This document shows, in pieces, positions 18,691 through 29,671 of a stretch of 64,000 nucleotides of DNA (its first letter is position 1; every line of letters begins with the position of its first letter). The DNA lies in NCBI RefSeq assembly GCF_016758255.1, contig NZ_QYAD01000002.1, forward strand, positions 248,001 to 312,000, given 5' to 3'. Under the pieces are notes generated by a model that did no database searches, was not told where the DNA came from, and saw only the letters and a list, made by a program, of their open reading frames with translations. Origin of the DNA: Leucobacter chromiireducens subsp. chromiireducens. Its GTDB lineage: Bacteria > Actinomycetota > Actinomycetes > Actinomycetales > Microbacteriaceae. The position numbers and the translations under genes are program-made.

Positions 18691-19736
18691 GCATGGAATC
18701 GCGGCCTCGGGCAGCGGAACTCGGCATTCCCGCCGGGCAGTTCGCGCGCGGAGTCGAGAATGCGATCACCGATGTGCCGGGCATTCGGGTGGGACACTCG
18801 ACCGTGCAGACCGAACGCCTCAGCACGGGTGTCACCGCAATCGTGCCCGACGCGCTCGGACCGGATCGAAAATCGATCCCCGCAGGGCTCTCCGTGGGCA
18901 ACGGCTACGGGAAGCTCGTTGGCGTCTCTCAGCTGTGCGAGCTGGGGTCCATCGAGACCCCGGTGTTGCTGACGAGCACGCTCTCGGCCTTCCGTGTCGC
19001 GGATGCGCTCGTCGCGTACATGCTCGAGCAGCCGGGGCACGAGACGACCACGACCCTCAACCCCGTGGTGGGGGAGACGAACGATGGGTTCCTCTCAGAC
19101 ATCCGAAGCCGGCCGGTTGGTGAGGCCGAGGTGCGCGCTGCGCTCGCCGCAGCGGACACGGGGCCGGTCGCTGAGGGAGGCGTGGGGGCGGGTACGGGCA
19201 CTGTCGCGCTGGGATACAAAGGTGGGATCGGCACCGCGTCGCGCATCGTCGGGGTCGGCGCGACCGAGTACACCGTCGGCGCGATCGTGCAGAGCAACTA
19301 CACGGGCACACTGCAGCTCGCGGGGGTGCCCATCCCCGCTGCAGAGGTGCTGCCGGGAGAACCCGCCGAAACGATTGGGAACTCGTGCATGATCGTGGTG
19401 GCAACCGACGCGCCGCTTGATGCACGCCAGCTGCGGCGGCTCGCGAACCGTGCGGTGTTTGCGCTGCGCGGCACCGGTTCGGACTTTGCGCAGGGCTCCG
19501 GCGACTACGCGATTAGCGTGTCGGTGGGCACGGGGGCGCCGCCGAGCGATGATGACCTTTCGCCAGCGTTTCTCGCGACGATGGAGGCGGTCGAGGAAGC
19601 ACTCGTGAACTCGGTGCTTCGTGCCGAGACCCGCGTTGGCTTTGAAGGGCGAACTGCGCACGCGGTTCCGATCGCGGAAGTGCGCAGACGGCTTGCCCGG
19701 GCCGGGATCGGCGCGGACTCACTGCTGTCGCGCTGA
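18687..19736 (+). CDS. P1-family aminopeptidase / D-esterase (DmpA/BapA-like)
   Basis: This 349-residue protein belongs to the N-terminal-nucleophile peptidases of family S58 (DmpA, beta-peptidyl aminopeptidases). It starts [15 protein letters not shown] and contains [34 protein letters not shown] and the self-processing region [19 protein letters not shown]. By homology, cleavage before Ser233 would create the catalytic N-terminal serine of the small subunit. Members release N-terminal L- or D-amino acids or beta-amino acids from peptides, amides or esters. There is no signal peptide, so the substrate is probably imported by the overlapping ABC system. The location next to a racemase fits D- or unusual amino-acid substrates, which is an inference. 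Confidence 0.9.
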   Translation: MSMESRPRAAELGIPAGQFARGVENAITDVPGIRVGHSTVQTERLSTGVTAIVPDALGPDRKSIPAGLSVGNGYGKLVGVSQLCELGSIETPVLLTSTLSAFRVADALVAYMLEQPGHETTTTLNPVVGETNDGFLSDIRSRPVGEAEVRAALAAADTGPVAEGGVGAGTGTVALGYKGGIGTASRIVGVGATEYTVGAIVQSNYTGTLQLAGVPIPAAEVLPGEPAETIGNSCMIVVATDAPLDARQLRRLANRAVFALRGTGSDFAQGSGDYAISVSVGTGAPPSDDDLSPAFLATMEAVEEALVNSVLRAETRVGFEGRTAHAVPIAEVRRRLARAGIGADSLLSR

Positions 19737-19745
19737 GGGTGCTCC

Positions 19746-19783
19746 GACTCGGCGGGTCGGCCAACGGGCTGGCCCGCCGAGTC
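19746..19783. terminator. Bidirectional terminator between convergent genes
   Basis: An 11-bp stem (19746-19756 with 19773-19783) with further partial pairing inside lies between the stop codons of the aminopeptidase (19736) and the minus-strand RNB nuclease (19798). Confidence 0.7.
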
Positions 19784-19797
19784 GCTACTCCGAGACG

Positions 19798-21222
19798 CTA
19801 TATCGAGACCGGTGCGAGGTCCACGGTGCCGCTTGCGATGTCGGTGCCGAGCACGCGCAAGCGCACAAGGGTACCCGCCCGCAGCCCGTCCGCCGGGCAC
19901 TGCGCCGTGACGGGCGGGTCGGTGAGCTGCACGCGGGCTTTCGCCCCACGCACCTCGATCACCACCGCGTCGAGCGTGTCGCCCACGCGGTCGTGCAGCA
20001 CCGCCGCTTCCACGCGGTCAAGCGCGGCCGACGTGAGCTGCCCCGAGCGCTGGTTTGACGCGCGCATGAGTGCGGGGAGCTCGGGGAGGGCCGCCCGAGC
20101 CCACTCGGGGATAGCCTCGTCGGCGCAGATCGCTGCGCACACGACCAGCCCGAAGCGGTCGACCAGGCGGCGCAGCGGAGCGGTCACGTGCGCGTACGGT
20201 GCCGCGATCGCGGCCTGCCGGGTCTCCGCGGGGAGCGCACCGTCGAAGGAGGTGTAGTCAGCGCCGCGGAACAGCGCCGCCGCCGCTTGTCGCACGGCGG
20301 GGGTGCCCACGGCCGTGGGGTCGAGCCCGGCCAGGTACTCGCCGTAGCTGAGATCCTGCGCCCATGGCTGCCCGAGTGCGCGCACGCGGGCACGGAACTC
20401 GGTGAGCGCGGTCTCCTCGGGCGGGGGCATCGTGCGCAGGATCCCCACCTCAGCGCCGAGCATGAGCTCCCCGGCGGTGATGCCCGCGAGGAGCGAGAGC
20501 TGTGCGTTCCACTCCTCAACGGGCAGCGGATCCCGCCGCTCGATGCGGTAGCCGCTGGGGGTCTCGCGAATCTCCTCCTCGGGCATGCTGAGACTTGCTC
20601 CGCCGCGCAGCCGTTCCTGCCCGGACCGCGCGAGTCCCACTTCGCGCAGCAGCGCGAGCGGTCCGTCCGCATGACCTGCGTCGATCGCCCGCTGTGCGCC
20701 CGGGTAATCGAGTTGTGCACGCGACCGAATCACTGCGCGCTCGACTCGGCCGGAGTGCGCGGCCCCGTCGGCGTCGAGCTCCGCCGTCCACACGTACGCC
20801 GAGCGGGTCTCGCCCGGCAGCAGCGATGCACGGCCCTCGCTGAGCAGCCGCGGGTGCAGCGGAACGGTGCCGTCGGGGAGATACAGCGTCTGCCCGCGTG
20901 ATCTCGCCGCCCGGTCGAGCGCGCCTCCCGGGTGCACGAACCCCGGCACATCGGCAATCGCATACCGCACGCGCCAGCCCGATCCCACGCGCTCCAGGTG
21001 GAACGCCTGGTCGAGGTCCCGTGAGCCCACGGGATCCAGCGTGACGAACGGGATATCGCGCAGGTCACGTGGTGCGGGGAGCGGGATCGCCGCCGCGGCC
21101 TCGCTCAACGCATCTGGCGGGAAGTCGAGTGGCACCTCGAACTCGGTTCTGAGCGCGGCGAGCGCCGCCGCGAGCTCTCCGTGAGCGTGATGCGGTGCAA
21201 GGTGGGTGCGCCGTGCCGGCAT
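19798..21222 (-). CDS. RNB-domain (RNase II/R-type) exoribonuclease
   Basis: The 474-residue protein has the catalytic RNB signature TLDPVGSRDLDQAFHLE, in which the aspartates bind the metal ions. RYAIADVPGFVHPGGALD, TLYLPDGTVPLHP and the C-terminal region LRRLVDRFGLVV are also present. A short beta-rich tail may stand in for the S1 domain. It is shorter than RNase R (700 or more) and lacks clear N-terminal cold-shock domains, matching the compact RNB proteins widespread in actinobacteria. The expected reaction is processive 3'-5' hydrolysis of RNA. It lies 34 bases downstream of the minus-strand MFS gene and may share its transcript. Confidence 0.88.
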   Translation of the reverse strand: MPARRTHLAPHHAHGELAAALAALRTEFEVPLDFPPDALSEAAAAIPLPAPRDLRDIPFVTLDPVGSRDLDQAFHLERVGSGWRVRYAIADVPGFVHPGGALDRAARSRGQTLYLPDGTVPLHPRLLSEGRASLLPGETRSAYVWTAELDADGAAHSGRVERAVIRSRAQLDYPGAQRAIDAGHADGPLALLREVGLARSGQERLRGGASLSMPEEEIRETPSGYRIERRDPLPVEEWNAQLSLLAGITAGELMLGAEVGILRTMPPPEETALTEFRARVRALGQPWAQDLSYGEYLAGLDPTAVGTPAVRQAAAALFRGADYTSFDGALPAETRQAAIAAPYAHVTAPLRRLVDRFGLVVCAAICADEAIPEWARAALPELPALMRASNQRSGQLTSAALDRVEAAVLHDRVGDTLDAVVIEVRGAKARVQLTDPPVTAQCPADGLRAGTLVRLRVLGTDIASGTVDLAPVSI

Positions 21223-21256
21223 GGCCCCAGCCTAGTGCCCGACCCCGCGTGTGTGG

Positions 21257-22489
21257 CTAGGCCATGAGGCCAGGAGCGTCCTCGTTCGGGCGTCTGCGCC
21301 GCAGGCGAAGCACGCAGGCCGTGCCGGCGAGCAGTGCCACCAGCAGGCCGTAGCCGTAGCTCACTGGGTGCAAGCCAAATAGCTGCACGAGAACCCCTGC
21401 CACGACCGTGGGTACGCCGAACGCGAGGTACGAGACGAGAAAGATCACGGCGAACACGTCTGCGCGCTGCGTGGCGGGGATGTGCGGCGACAGCGCACGC
21501 ACCACACCGAAGAAGGCGGTACCAAAGCCTGCGCCCGTGATCGATACCGTTACGAGGTAGAGGGGGAGCGAGTTGAGCGCCAGTGCGCCGAGCGACAGGA
21601 GCGTGCCGCTCGCGAGGGCCGCGGTGCCAAATACGACGATGGTGTGCGCGCTGCGCCGACGGATGAGGAGCGTGGCGAGGCCGCCGGTACCCGCGAGAAG
21701 CGCCACGGAGAGCCCCTGCCACAGGTGATCACGCCCGCCGAGCTCGGCCGCAACAATGTTTGCACCGAGTGAGAGGAAGAACCCGCCGGTCGCCCAGCCC
21801 GCGAAGATTGCGGGGGCGCTGCGCAGGAATTCTGCGCGCATTGCGGCGGGTACCGTGAGCTGGAATCTCAGCGAGCGTAGCGCGCCGGGCGTGCGCGGTG
21901 CCGTCTCGGGAACGAACCACACGAGCACGGCGAGCACCGCGTATGCGGCACTCAGCGGACCGAAAATGTCACGCATCGGCTCGGCAGCAACGTCCAGCAT
22001 GATGCCCGAGACGAGTGCGCCGCCGCCCAGCCCCACCATGGGCGCAACCGCGTTCCAGACCGCGGCCGAGCCCGGCCTGTCCGGCCGCTCGAGATCGGTG
22101 ACCGCGGCCGAGAGCGAAGAGAGCAGCAAACCGCTCGCAACGCCCTGCACCGCGCGCCCCCACATCAGGCCGGCCACCGAGTCCGCGTGCCAGAACACCA
22201 GCACGCTTACCGCAAGCAGGAGCAGGCCCGCGCTCGCCACTGGGCGGCGGCCGACATGGTCAGAGAGTGAACCTGCGGTGAGGAGTGTGAGGAGCAGCGT
22301 GATGGCGTAGACCGCAAACACCGTGGTGATTGTTGCGGAGCTGAATCCGATTTCTGCTGCAAGTACCGGGTAGAACGGCGAGGGCGCGCTCGCGCCGGCC
22401 ATCATGCCAACGAGGCTCACCACGGTGATGGCGAAGCCCCAGCGCCGGCGTGATGCGCTCGGCGCGGCTGCGTGGGAAGTGGCGTTCAC
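21257..22489 (-). CDS. MFS transporter, drug-efflux type
   Basis: The 410-residue protein has twelve predicted membrane segments and the MFS motif A loop GSLSDHVGRRPVASAGLLLL after segment 2. The N-terminal half also contains GRAVQGVASGLLLSSL. It belongs to the DHA1-like group of proton-driven exporters; the substrate is unknown. It is divergent from a small ArsR-family regulator, and a single palindrome overlaps the promoters of both genes, which implies that the ArsR protein represses the pump until its ligand appears. A -35 TTGAAC (22567-22562) and -10 TACGCT (22544-22539) with 17-base spacing can be seen on the minus strand. Confidence 0.9.
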   Translation of the reverse strand: MNATSHAAAPSASRRRWGFAITVVSLVGMMAGASAPSPFYPVLAAEIGFSSATITTVFAVYAITLLLTLLTAGSLSDHVGRRPVASAGLLLLAVSVLVFWHADSVAGLMWGRAVQGVASGLLLSSLSAAVTDLERPDRPGSAAVWNAVAPMVGLGGGALVSGIMLDVAAEPMRDIFGPLSAAYAVLAVLVWFVPETAPRTPGALRSLRFQLTVPAAMRAEFLRSAPAIFAGWATGGFFLSLGANIVAAELGGRDHLWQGLSVALLAGTGGLATLLIRRRSAHTIVVFGTAALASGTLLSLGALALNSLPLYLVTVSITGAGFGTAFFGVVRALSPHIPATQRADVFAVIFLVSYLAFGVPTVVAGVLVQLFGLHPVSYGYGLLVALLAGTACVLRLRRRRPNEDAPGLMA

Positions 22490-22514
22490 TGCGTGCTCCA
22501 GAACTCAGGTGTCA

Positions 22515-22532
22515 GTTCGATGTTTTTCGAAC
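22515..22532. promoter_or_regulatory. Inverted repeat in the MFS-arsR interval
   Basis: GTTCGA-N6-TCGAAC is a perfect 6+6 inverted repeat in the leader of the MFS gene, downstream of its putative -10. It could be a second operator of the neighbouring ArsR protein; its sequence differs from the palindrome at 22558-22572. Confidence 0.4.
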
Positions 22533-22557
22533 AGTGCGAGCGTACTGGTATCGCACA

Positions 22558-22574
22558 AATAGTTCAACTATTAT
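22558..22574. promoter_or_regulatory. Palindrome overlapping divergent MFS and arsR promoters
   Basis: AATAGTT-C-AACTATT (22558-22572) is a perfect palindrome. It contains the minus-strand -35 TTGAAC of the MFS gene and overlaps the plus-strand -10 TATTAT (22569-22574), which is six bases before the arsR ATG. One bound repressor could block both genes. Confidence 0.6.
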
Positions 22575-22580
22575 CGAACC

Positions 22581-22898
22581 ATGAGTGCGGTTCCGGAACT
22601 CCCACACCCCGAGCGGGCAGAGATCACGCTCCCCGAGGTGTTGTTTGCGCTGAGTGATCCCGAGCGGCTTGCGATCGCCCGCCAGCTGGTCAACGGTCCG
22701 ATGGAGATGGCCGCCTGCTCGCTCAGCGATCCGAACATGCCCAAATCAACGAAGTCGCACCTCATGAAGGTACTCCGGGAGTCCGGCGTGATTCGCAACG
22801 ATCCGCAGGGGCGCTCACGCGTGCTCTCGCTGCGCCGGGAGGACCTCGACGCTCGCTTCCCGGGGCTCCTCGACGCGGTACTTGCGGCGGGCGCATAG
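22581..22898 (+). CDS. ArsR-family winged-helix regulator
   Basis: This 105-residue protein has the ArsR-type fold (LFALSDPERLAIARQLVNGP, then KSTKSHLMKVLRESGVIRND and SRVLSLRREDLDARFPGLLD). It lacks the paired cysteines of metal-sensing ArsR proteins in the recognition helix; the single Cys (AACSLSD) lies between the two halves, so a non-metal effector is likely. The gene is divergent from an efflux pump and probably represses it and itself. TATTAT lies six bases before the ATG and there is no Shine-Dalgarno sequence, so the message should be leaderless. Confidence 0.88.
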   Translation: MSAVPELPHPERAEITLPEVLFALSDPERLAIARQLVNGPMEMAACSLSDPNMPKSTKSHLMKVLRESGVIRNDPQGRSRVLSLRREDLDARFPGLLDAVLAAGA

Positions 22899-22976
22899 CC
22901 CGTCCGGTTCCTCCTCCGCCCCGGAGCGGGGCGCGGAACCCGCACCTTCCACGGCTCGCACAGCTAGGGTGGAAGC

Positions 22977-24032
22977 GTGAGCAACGCCACAAACGCCCCC
23001 GAACCCGACGCGCAGCAGGAGCTTCGCGAGCGTCTTGACGCGCTGATCGCCGATTGCGGGGTGGGTTCGCAGCGCACGCTCGTGCGGCGCATCCTGGAGA
23101 CCGGAATCGGCCTGGGGCAGGACGCCACCCCGCGCCGTGATCTCAAGATCACGGCTGCAGCCGTCGAGGAGATGCGCGCGGCATTCCTACTGTTCGCGCC
23201 ATACGCTGGCACGCCGAAGGTGACTATTTTTGGTTCGGCGCGCACCCATGCGCACGACCCGCTGTGGGAGAACGCGCGCGCCGCCGCCGAACAGCTCGCA
23301 AACGAGGGATGGTTCGTTGTGACGGGCGCCGGTCCCGGCATCATGGAAGCCGCGGCGACCGGTGCGGGGCCGGAACAGTCGCTTGGGGTGTCGATCCGGC
23401 TGCCGTTCGAGGAAGCGCCGAACGCCGTGCTCACGGGGGACAACCGCCAGGTCGCGATGAAGTACTTCTTCACCCGCAAGCTGATGCTCGTGAAAGAGTC
23501 GAGCGGATTCATCTGCCTGCCCGGCGGATTTGGCACCATGGACGAGACCTTTGAGCTGCTCACGCTGCAGCAGACGGGCAAGATGGAGCCCACGCCCATC
23601 GTGCTGCTTGACCGCGAGGGCGGTCAGTTCTGGCGCGGCTTCGCGGCGTTCGTGACCGAGCAGCTCGCGGCCAACGGGCTTGTCGCCGTGGACGATCTCG
23701 ACCGCGTGCTCGTCACGGACTCTGTCGAGGCGGCGGTCGCCGAGGTGACCGGGTTTTGGCGCAACTACGATTCGCTGCGCTGGTTCGGCGCCGAGCTGGT
23801 GCTGCGCCTCCGCGCCGAACCGAGTGATGAGGAGCTCGCTGACCTCAACGCGCGCTTCTCGGGCCTGTGCGAGACCGGCACGATTGAGCGAACCGAGGCG
23901 CTCCCCGAGGAACGCGGCGACGACGACCGCCCGGAGCTGCCGCGCATTATCTTCACCCCGCGTCGCCGCGCGGTGGGTGACCTGCACCGCCTGATCCGGG
24001 CGCTGAACGAGCTGCCCTCAGCGCCGCGCTAG
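22977..24032 (+). CDS. LOG-family (lysine decarboxylase-like) nucleotide-binding protein
   Basis: The 351-residue protein has the Rossmann-type LOG core: TIFGSARTHAHDPLW, VTGAGPGIMEAAATGA and the signature PGGFGTMDETFELLTLQQTG. LOG proteins are phosphoribohydrolases that release free cytokinin-type bases or act on purine monophosphates, and many bacterial ones have unclear roles. This one is longer than the usual 180-200 residues: about 75 residues precede the core and about 100 follow it, as in the actinobacterial long form. TAGGGT (22965-22970) lies six bases before the GTG at 22977, a leaderless arrangement. Confidence 0.85.
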   Translation: MSNATNAPEPDAQQELRERLDALIADCGVGSQRTLVRRILETGIGLGQDATPRRDLKITAAAVEEMRAAFLLFAPYAGTPKVTIFGSARTHAHDPLWENARAAAEQLANEGWFVVTGAGPGIMEAAATGAGPEQSLGVSIRLPFEEAPNAVLTGDNRQVAMKYFFTRKLMLVKESSGFICLPGGFGTMDETFELLTLQQTGKMEPTPIVLLDREGGQFWRGFAAFVTEQLAANGLVAVDDLDRVLVTDSVEAAVAEVTGFWRNYDSLRWFGAELVLRLRAEPSDEELADLNARFSGLCETGTIERTEALPEERGDDDRPELPRIIFTPRRRAVGDLHRLIRALNELPSAPR

Positions 24033-24063
24033 CGGGAAGGCTCACCCGGGTGAGCGCTCCCGC
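24032..24063. terminator. Bidirectional hairpin between convergent LOG and UvrA-like genes
   Basis: GCTCACCCGGGTGAGC (24040-24055) is a perfect palindrome extended by GCGGGA/TCCCGC arms (24032-24037 with 24058-24063). It fills the short interval between the two stop codons. Confidence 0.7.
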
Positions 24064-24074
24064 AGCTCACCGCG

Positions 24075-26438
<2,364 letters not shown>

Positions 26439-26565
26439 GGGGGTAGCGTAGCGCGCGCGGGGCGCCGCAGACTTCTTGATTTCTGATCGTCTGCGTCCGG
26501 CAGGTCTGGCGGGCGGTGAGCATCGCTTCGGGTGCCCCGCAGGCGCGGCGGCTACGCTGTGCTGC

Positions 26566-27498
26566 GTGGGAACCCCAGTTGAGCACCGGCTGCACGCGAG
26601 CGCGTCACCCGCGATCCGCCCGTGGCACGTGATCGCCGCTGCGCTCACGGTGCTCGCGGCGCCCGCGCTGTTCGTGTTCGAGGACCTTCCTGCCGGGATC
26701 CTGCTCCTGATCCTGGGACTCGCAGCCGCCGCCTACGCCGACCGGGGAGGCTGCGGCGGGCAGTGCTCGATCCCGATCCCGCGGGGCGCCGCGGACCGTG
26801 CCGCGCTGCGCGCGCTGCCGCCGGAGGCGCGCCCGCCGTCGCTCCTGCGCGACCTGTCGCTCATCGCACTGGGCCTCGCGATCATCCGCACGATCGACCT
26901 CGGTGCGCGGCTCGACACGTGGTCAATGGTGCAGTTCACGCTGGCGCTGGGCGGCGCCGTGCTCGTGCCGTACCTCGTGTCGCGGTTTCTCTATCGGGAT
27001 CGGGCCACGGGCTTTCCCTGGCGGAGCAGGCAGCGTTGGGGCGTATTCCACTGGGCCTGGCTTGCCGCGGTGCTTGTGCTGGGCTGGCTGATCCTGCCCT
27101 GGTATTTCATCAGCTCGGGGGTCTACGAGAACTGGCCGGCGGTCACGACACCCGATCTCATCTCGCGGCTGTTCGTTGGTGTCGGTGCCGTTGGGATCTG
27201 GGATGAGCTGTTCTTCATCTGCACGGTGTTCGCCGTGCTGCTGCGCCACTTCCCGGCCTGGCTCGCAAACGTGCTGCAGGCTGTGGTGTTCGTGTCATTC
27301 CTCTGGGAGCTGGGCTATCGCTCTTGGGGTCCGCTGCTGACCATTCCCTTTGCGCTGATGCAGGGCATGATCTTCCTGCGTACGCGCTCGCTCGCGTACG
27401 TGGTGACTGTGCACCTGCTGTTCGACGCGGTCGTGTTCGCGGTGCTCGTGCACGCGCACAACCCGGGGCTGCTCGACGTGTTTCTCACCGCGCCGTAG
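26566..27498 (+). CDS. CPBP-like polytopic membrane protein with altered active-site motifs
   Basis: The 310-residue protein has about eight hydrophobic segments and a Gly/Cys-rich loop near residue 60 (DRGGCGGQCSIPIP). The C-terminal third resembles the CPBP (Abi/CAAX) intramembrane protease domain. The usual EExxxR reads WDELFFICTVFAVLLR, the second-motif histidine is not evident in FVSFLWELG, and the last motif is HLLFD. Catalysis as a glutamic-type protease is therefore uncertain. A GTG at 26566 lies seven bases after TACGCT (26553-26558), the leaderless layout used elsewhere in the window. It is a stand-alone gene between the UvrA-like gene and aroQ. Confidence 0.75.
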   Translation: MGTPVEHRLHASASPAIRPWHVIAAALTVLAAPALFVFEDLPAGILLLILGLAAAAYADRGGCGGQCSIPIPRGAADRAALRALPPEARPPSLLRDLSLIALGLAIIRTIDLGARLDTWSMVQFTLALGGAVLVPYLVSRFLYRDRATGFPWRSRQRWGVFHWAWLAAVLVLGWLILPWYFISSGVYENWPAVTTPDLISRLFVGVGAVGIWDELFFICTVFAVLLRHFPAWLANVLQAVVFVSFLWELGYRSWGPLLTIPFALMQGMIFLRTRSLAYVVTVHLLFDAVVFAVLVHAHNPGLLDVFLTAP

Positions 27499-27535
27499 CG
27501 CGCGGGGTCCGCGCAGCGGCGCAGCCGGGACCGCG

Positions 27536-27976
27536 TTAGCGTGCGATGAGAGCGGCCACGCGTCGCACCGCGAACTCGTAGCCCTGCACACCGCAGCCCA
27601 CGATCACGCCGGCGGCGATGGGGGAGATGTACGAGTGATGGCGGAACGGCTCGCGCGCGTGCACGTTGGTGAGGTGTACCTCGACGGTGGGCAGATCAAC
27701 GCCGGTGATCGCGTCGCGCAGCGCCACGGAGGTGTGCGTGAACGCCCCCGGGTTGATGACGATCCCGAGGCAGTCTTCGCGGGCCTCGTGGATCGCGTCG
27801 ATGAGCACGCCCTCGTGGTTGCTCTGCACCGCGCGAACTTCGATGCCGAAATCTGCTGCGACGCGGGCGGCAAGCGCCTCGACGTCGGCAAGCGTCTCCT
27901 CGCCGTAGAGTTCCGGTTCACGGGTGCCCAAGAGATTGAGGTTTGGGCCGTTCACCAACAGAATGCGTCGGGTCAT
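27536..27976 (-). CDS. aroQ: Type II 3-dehydroquinate dehydratase
   Basis: AroQ removes water from 3-dehydroquinate to give 3-dehydroshikimate in the shikimate pathway. The 146-residue protein shows [17 protein letters not shown] (with the catalytic Tyr), [15 protein letters not shown], and the catalytic-His region [16 protein letters not shown]. The length is typical of the dodecameric type II enzyme. AGGAGGAC precedes the ATG at 27976. No other aro gene is near it, so it is a detached member of the pathway here. It is divergent from trmB, with 94 bases between the starts. Confidence 0.96.
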   Translation of the reverse strand: MTRRILLVNGPNLNLLGTREPELYGEETLADVEALAARVAADFGIEVRAVQSNHEGVLIDAIHEAREDCLGIVINPGAFTHTSVALRDAITGVDLPTVEVHLTNVHAREPFRHHSYISPIAAGVIVGCGVQGYEFAVRRVAALIAR

Positions 27977-28070
27977 GGGAGTCCTCCTGGGTCGAAGCCG
28001 TGGCTCCATGGTACCGCGGGCCGGTGCCGCGCGCTTTGCCCTTCGGGCGTTGCCGCACTACCGTTGTGGG

Positions 28071-28817
28071 GTGACTGACGAGCAGCCCCAGAAATCGAAG
28101 ACCTTCGACCCGACCACGTTTCGGGACAAGCCTGTCTCGTTTGTGCGCCGCAGCGGACGAATGACGTCCGGGCAGCAGCGCGGGTGGGACGAACTCTCGC
28201 CGCTCTACCGTATCGACGTTCCCCGCGGCCCCGCCGCGACAAGCGTTGCGGAGGGTGCGCATGGCGTACCGGAGGAGATCTTCGGCCGCAAGGCACCACT
28301 TGTGATCGAGGTGGGATCGGGGCAGGGTCACGCGATCGTGCATGCCGCGAGCACGCACCCCGAGCGCGATCACATGGCAATCGAGGTGTTCCGTGCGGGG
28401 CTCGCGCGCACGATGACTGCGGCGGACGAGCTCGGCGCGCGCAACCTGCGGCTCATCGAGGCGAACGCGCCGGAGGTGCTTGAGCACTACCTGCCTGCGG
28501 GAAGCGCGGACGAGCTCTGGGTGTTCTTCCCGGACCCGTGGGCGAAGTCGCGCCACCACAAGCGGCGACTCATCAACGAGGAGTTCACGCAGATCGCCGC
28601 CCGCGTGCTCCGCCCCGGCGGCGTGCTCCGTCTCGCCACCGACTGGGAGGAGTACGCCGAGCACATGCGCGTGGTGCTCGATGCCGCACCCGACTTCTCG
28701 CGTGACTTCACAGGCGAGTACGCGGAGCGCTTCGACGGCCGCATCCTCACCGCCTTCGAGCGCAAGGGCGCCGCAAAGGGACGCGCGATCCGCGACCTGA
28801 CGTACCGCCGCGCCTAG
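28071..28817 (+). CDS. trmB: tRNA (guanine-46-N7)-methyltransferase
   Basis: TrmB methylates G46 in the tRNA variable loop using S-adenosylmethionine. The 248-residue protein carries VIEVGSGQGHAIVHAA, the AdoMet-binding motif, then MAIEVFRAGLARTM and the family signature FFPDPWAKSRHHKRRL. An N-terminal basic tail (SFVRRSGRMTSGQQRGWDEL) is typical of the actinobacterial form. The GTG at 28071 is chosen because TACCGT (28059-28064) lies six bases upstream and the protein then starts MTDEQPQKS. The transcript is probably leaderless. Confidence 0.95.
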   Translation: MTDEQPQKSKTFDPTTFRDKPVSFVRRSGRMTSGQQRGWDELSPLYRIDVPRGPAATSVAEGAHGVPEEIFGRKAPLVIEVGSGQGHAIVHAASTHPERDHMAIEVFRAGLARTMTAADELGARNLRLIEANAPEVLEHYLPAGSADELWVFFPDPWAKSRHHKRRLINEEFTQIAARVLRPGGVLRLATDWEEYAEHMRVVLDAAPDFSRDFTGEYAERFDGRILTAFERKGAAKGRAIRDLTYRRA

Positions 28818-28858
28818 TCCACCGCCTGCGCCAGCATGCAGCGGGCATTGCCCGCTGC

Positions 28859-29554
28859 CTAGAGCAGCGCGGGGTCGAGCCGCGTGACCACGTGGGGGGT
28901 GAGCTCGCTCGCGGCGGCGAGATCAAGGCTGCCGAGCACCGCGACGGTCGGTACCCCGGCACCGCGCGCGGCGCGGATCCCTGTGCGCGAGTCCTCAAAC
29001 GCAACCGCGCGAATGGGCTCGATCCCCAGTTCAGCCGCCGCACGTAGATAGCACTCTGGGTCGGGCTTCGACGATGCGACATCCTCAAGCGCGACGACGG
29101 TTTCGAACGCGGCACCGATGCCCGCCTGCTCGAGCGCAGGAACCACGGTCTGGCGGCTCGCAGCAGTTACGACCGCGAGGCGCTTTCCCGCCGCGGTAGC
29201 GGACGCGATGAACGCGCGAGCCGCGGGGGTGATCGTGCTGTGCGCTGCGGTTCGCTCAAGGTACCGGGCGTTGAACCGGTCAAAGAGGTACTCTGCGCTC
29301 GGTGCCTGCCCGCTCGCCTCTGCGGCAAGAACGCCAAACATGTGCTCCTCGGTAAAGCCGGCAAACTCAGCAAAATACCGCGCTGCAGACACTGCGACGC
29401 CGAGCTCCTGCTCAGAGATCTCGGCGACGAGTTCCGCAAGGAGCTGCTCATCGTCCGAGAGCGTGCCATTGAAATCGAGGAGGAAGGCATCTGCCTCCGC
29501 GATCAGCGTGCGCGTCGCAACGGGGAGCGCGGGAGCGGGGATGGAGTGGGTCAC
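28859..29554 (-). CDS. HAD-superfamily hydrolase (beta-phosphoglucomutase-like)
   Basis: The 231-residue protein has the HAD fold with a helical cap. Motif I is FLLDFNGTLSDDE, in which the usual second aspartate (DxD) is Asn. The motif II region is RLAVVTAAS, motif III Lys is in ASSKPDPECY and motif IV is AFEDSRTGIRAA. The sequence after motif II matches phosphatases and phosphomutases that act on small sugar or metabolite phosphates. Asn at the general acid/base position would be expected to change or slow phosphatase turnover. GTG 29554 follows AAGGA with a seven-base gap. It lies 117 bases downstream of the amidase on the same strand and may be in its operon. Confidence 0.85.
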   Translation of the reverse strand: MTHSIPAPALPVATRTLIAEADAFLLDFNGTLSDDEQLLAELVAEISEQELGVAVSAARYFAEFAGFTEEHMFGVLAAEASGQAPSAEYLFDRFNARYLERTAAHSTITPAARAFIASATAAGKRLAVVTAASRQTVVPALEQAGIGAAFETVVALEDVASSKPDPECYLRAAAELGIEPIRAVAFEDSRTGIRAARGAGVPTVAVLGSLDLAAASELTPHVVTRLDPALL

Positions 29555-29671
29555 TGGTGGATCCTTTCGGACGCCGCACACGCAGGGGTGCGCGGCAAGA
29601 GCGGGTGGGCTGTTTGCAAGAACAGGAGGAGAGGGGCGGGCCGGGCGAGGTGCCGGGTGATTGCGCTTGGG

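Noticed and set aside
27499-27535. Possible terminator between the CPBP-like gene and aroQ
   Set aside because: The GC-rich interval allows only short imperfect pairing (GGTCC with GGACC, mismatched flanks), too weak to call.
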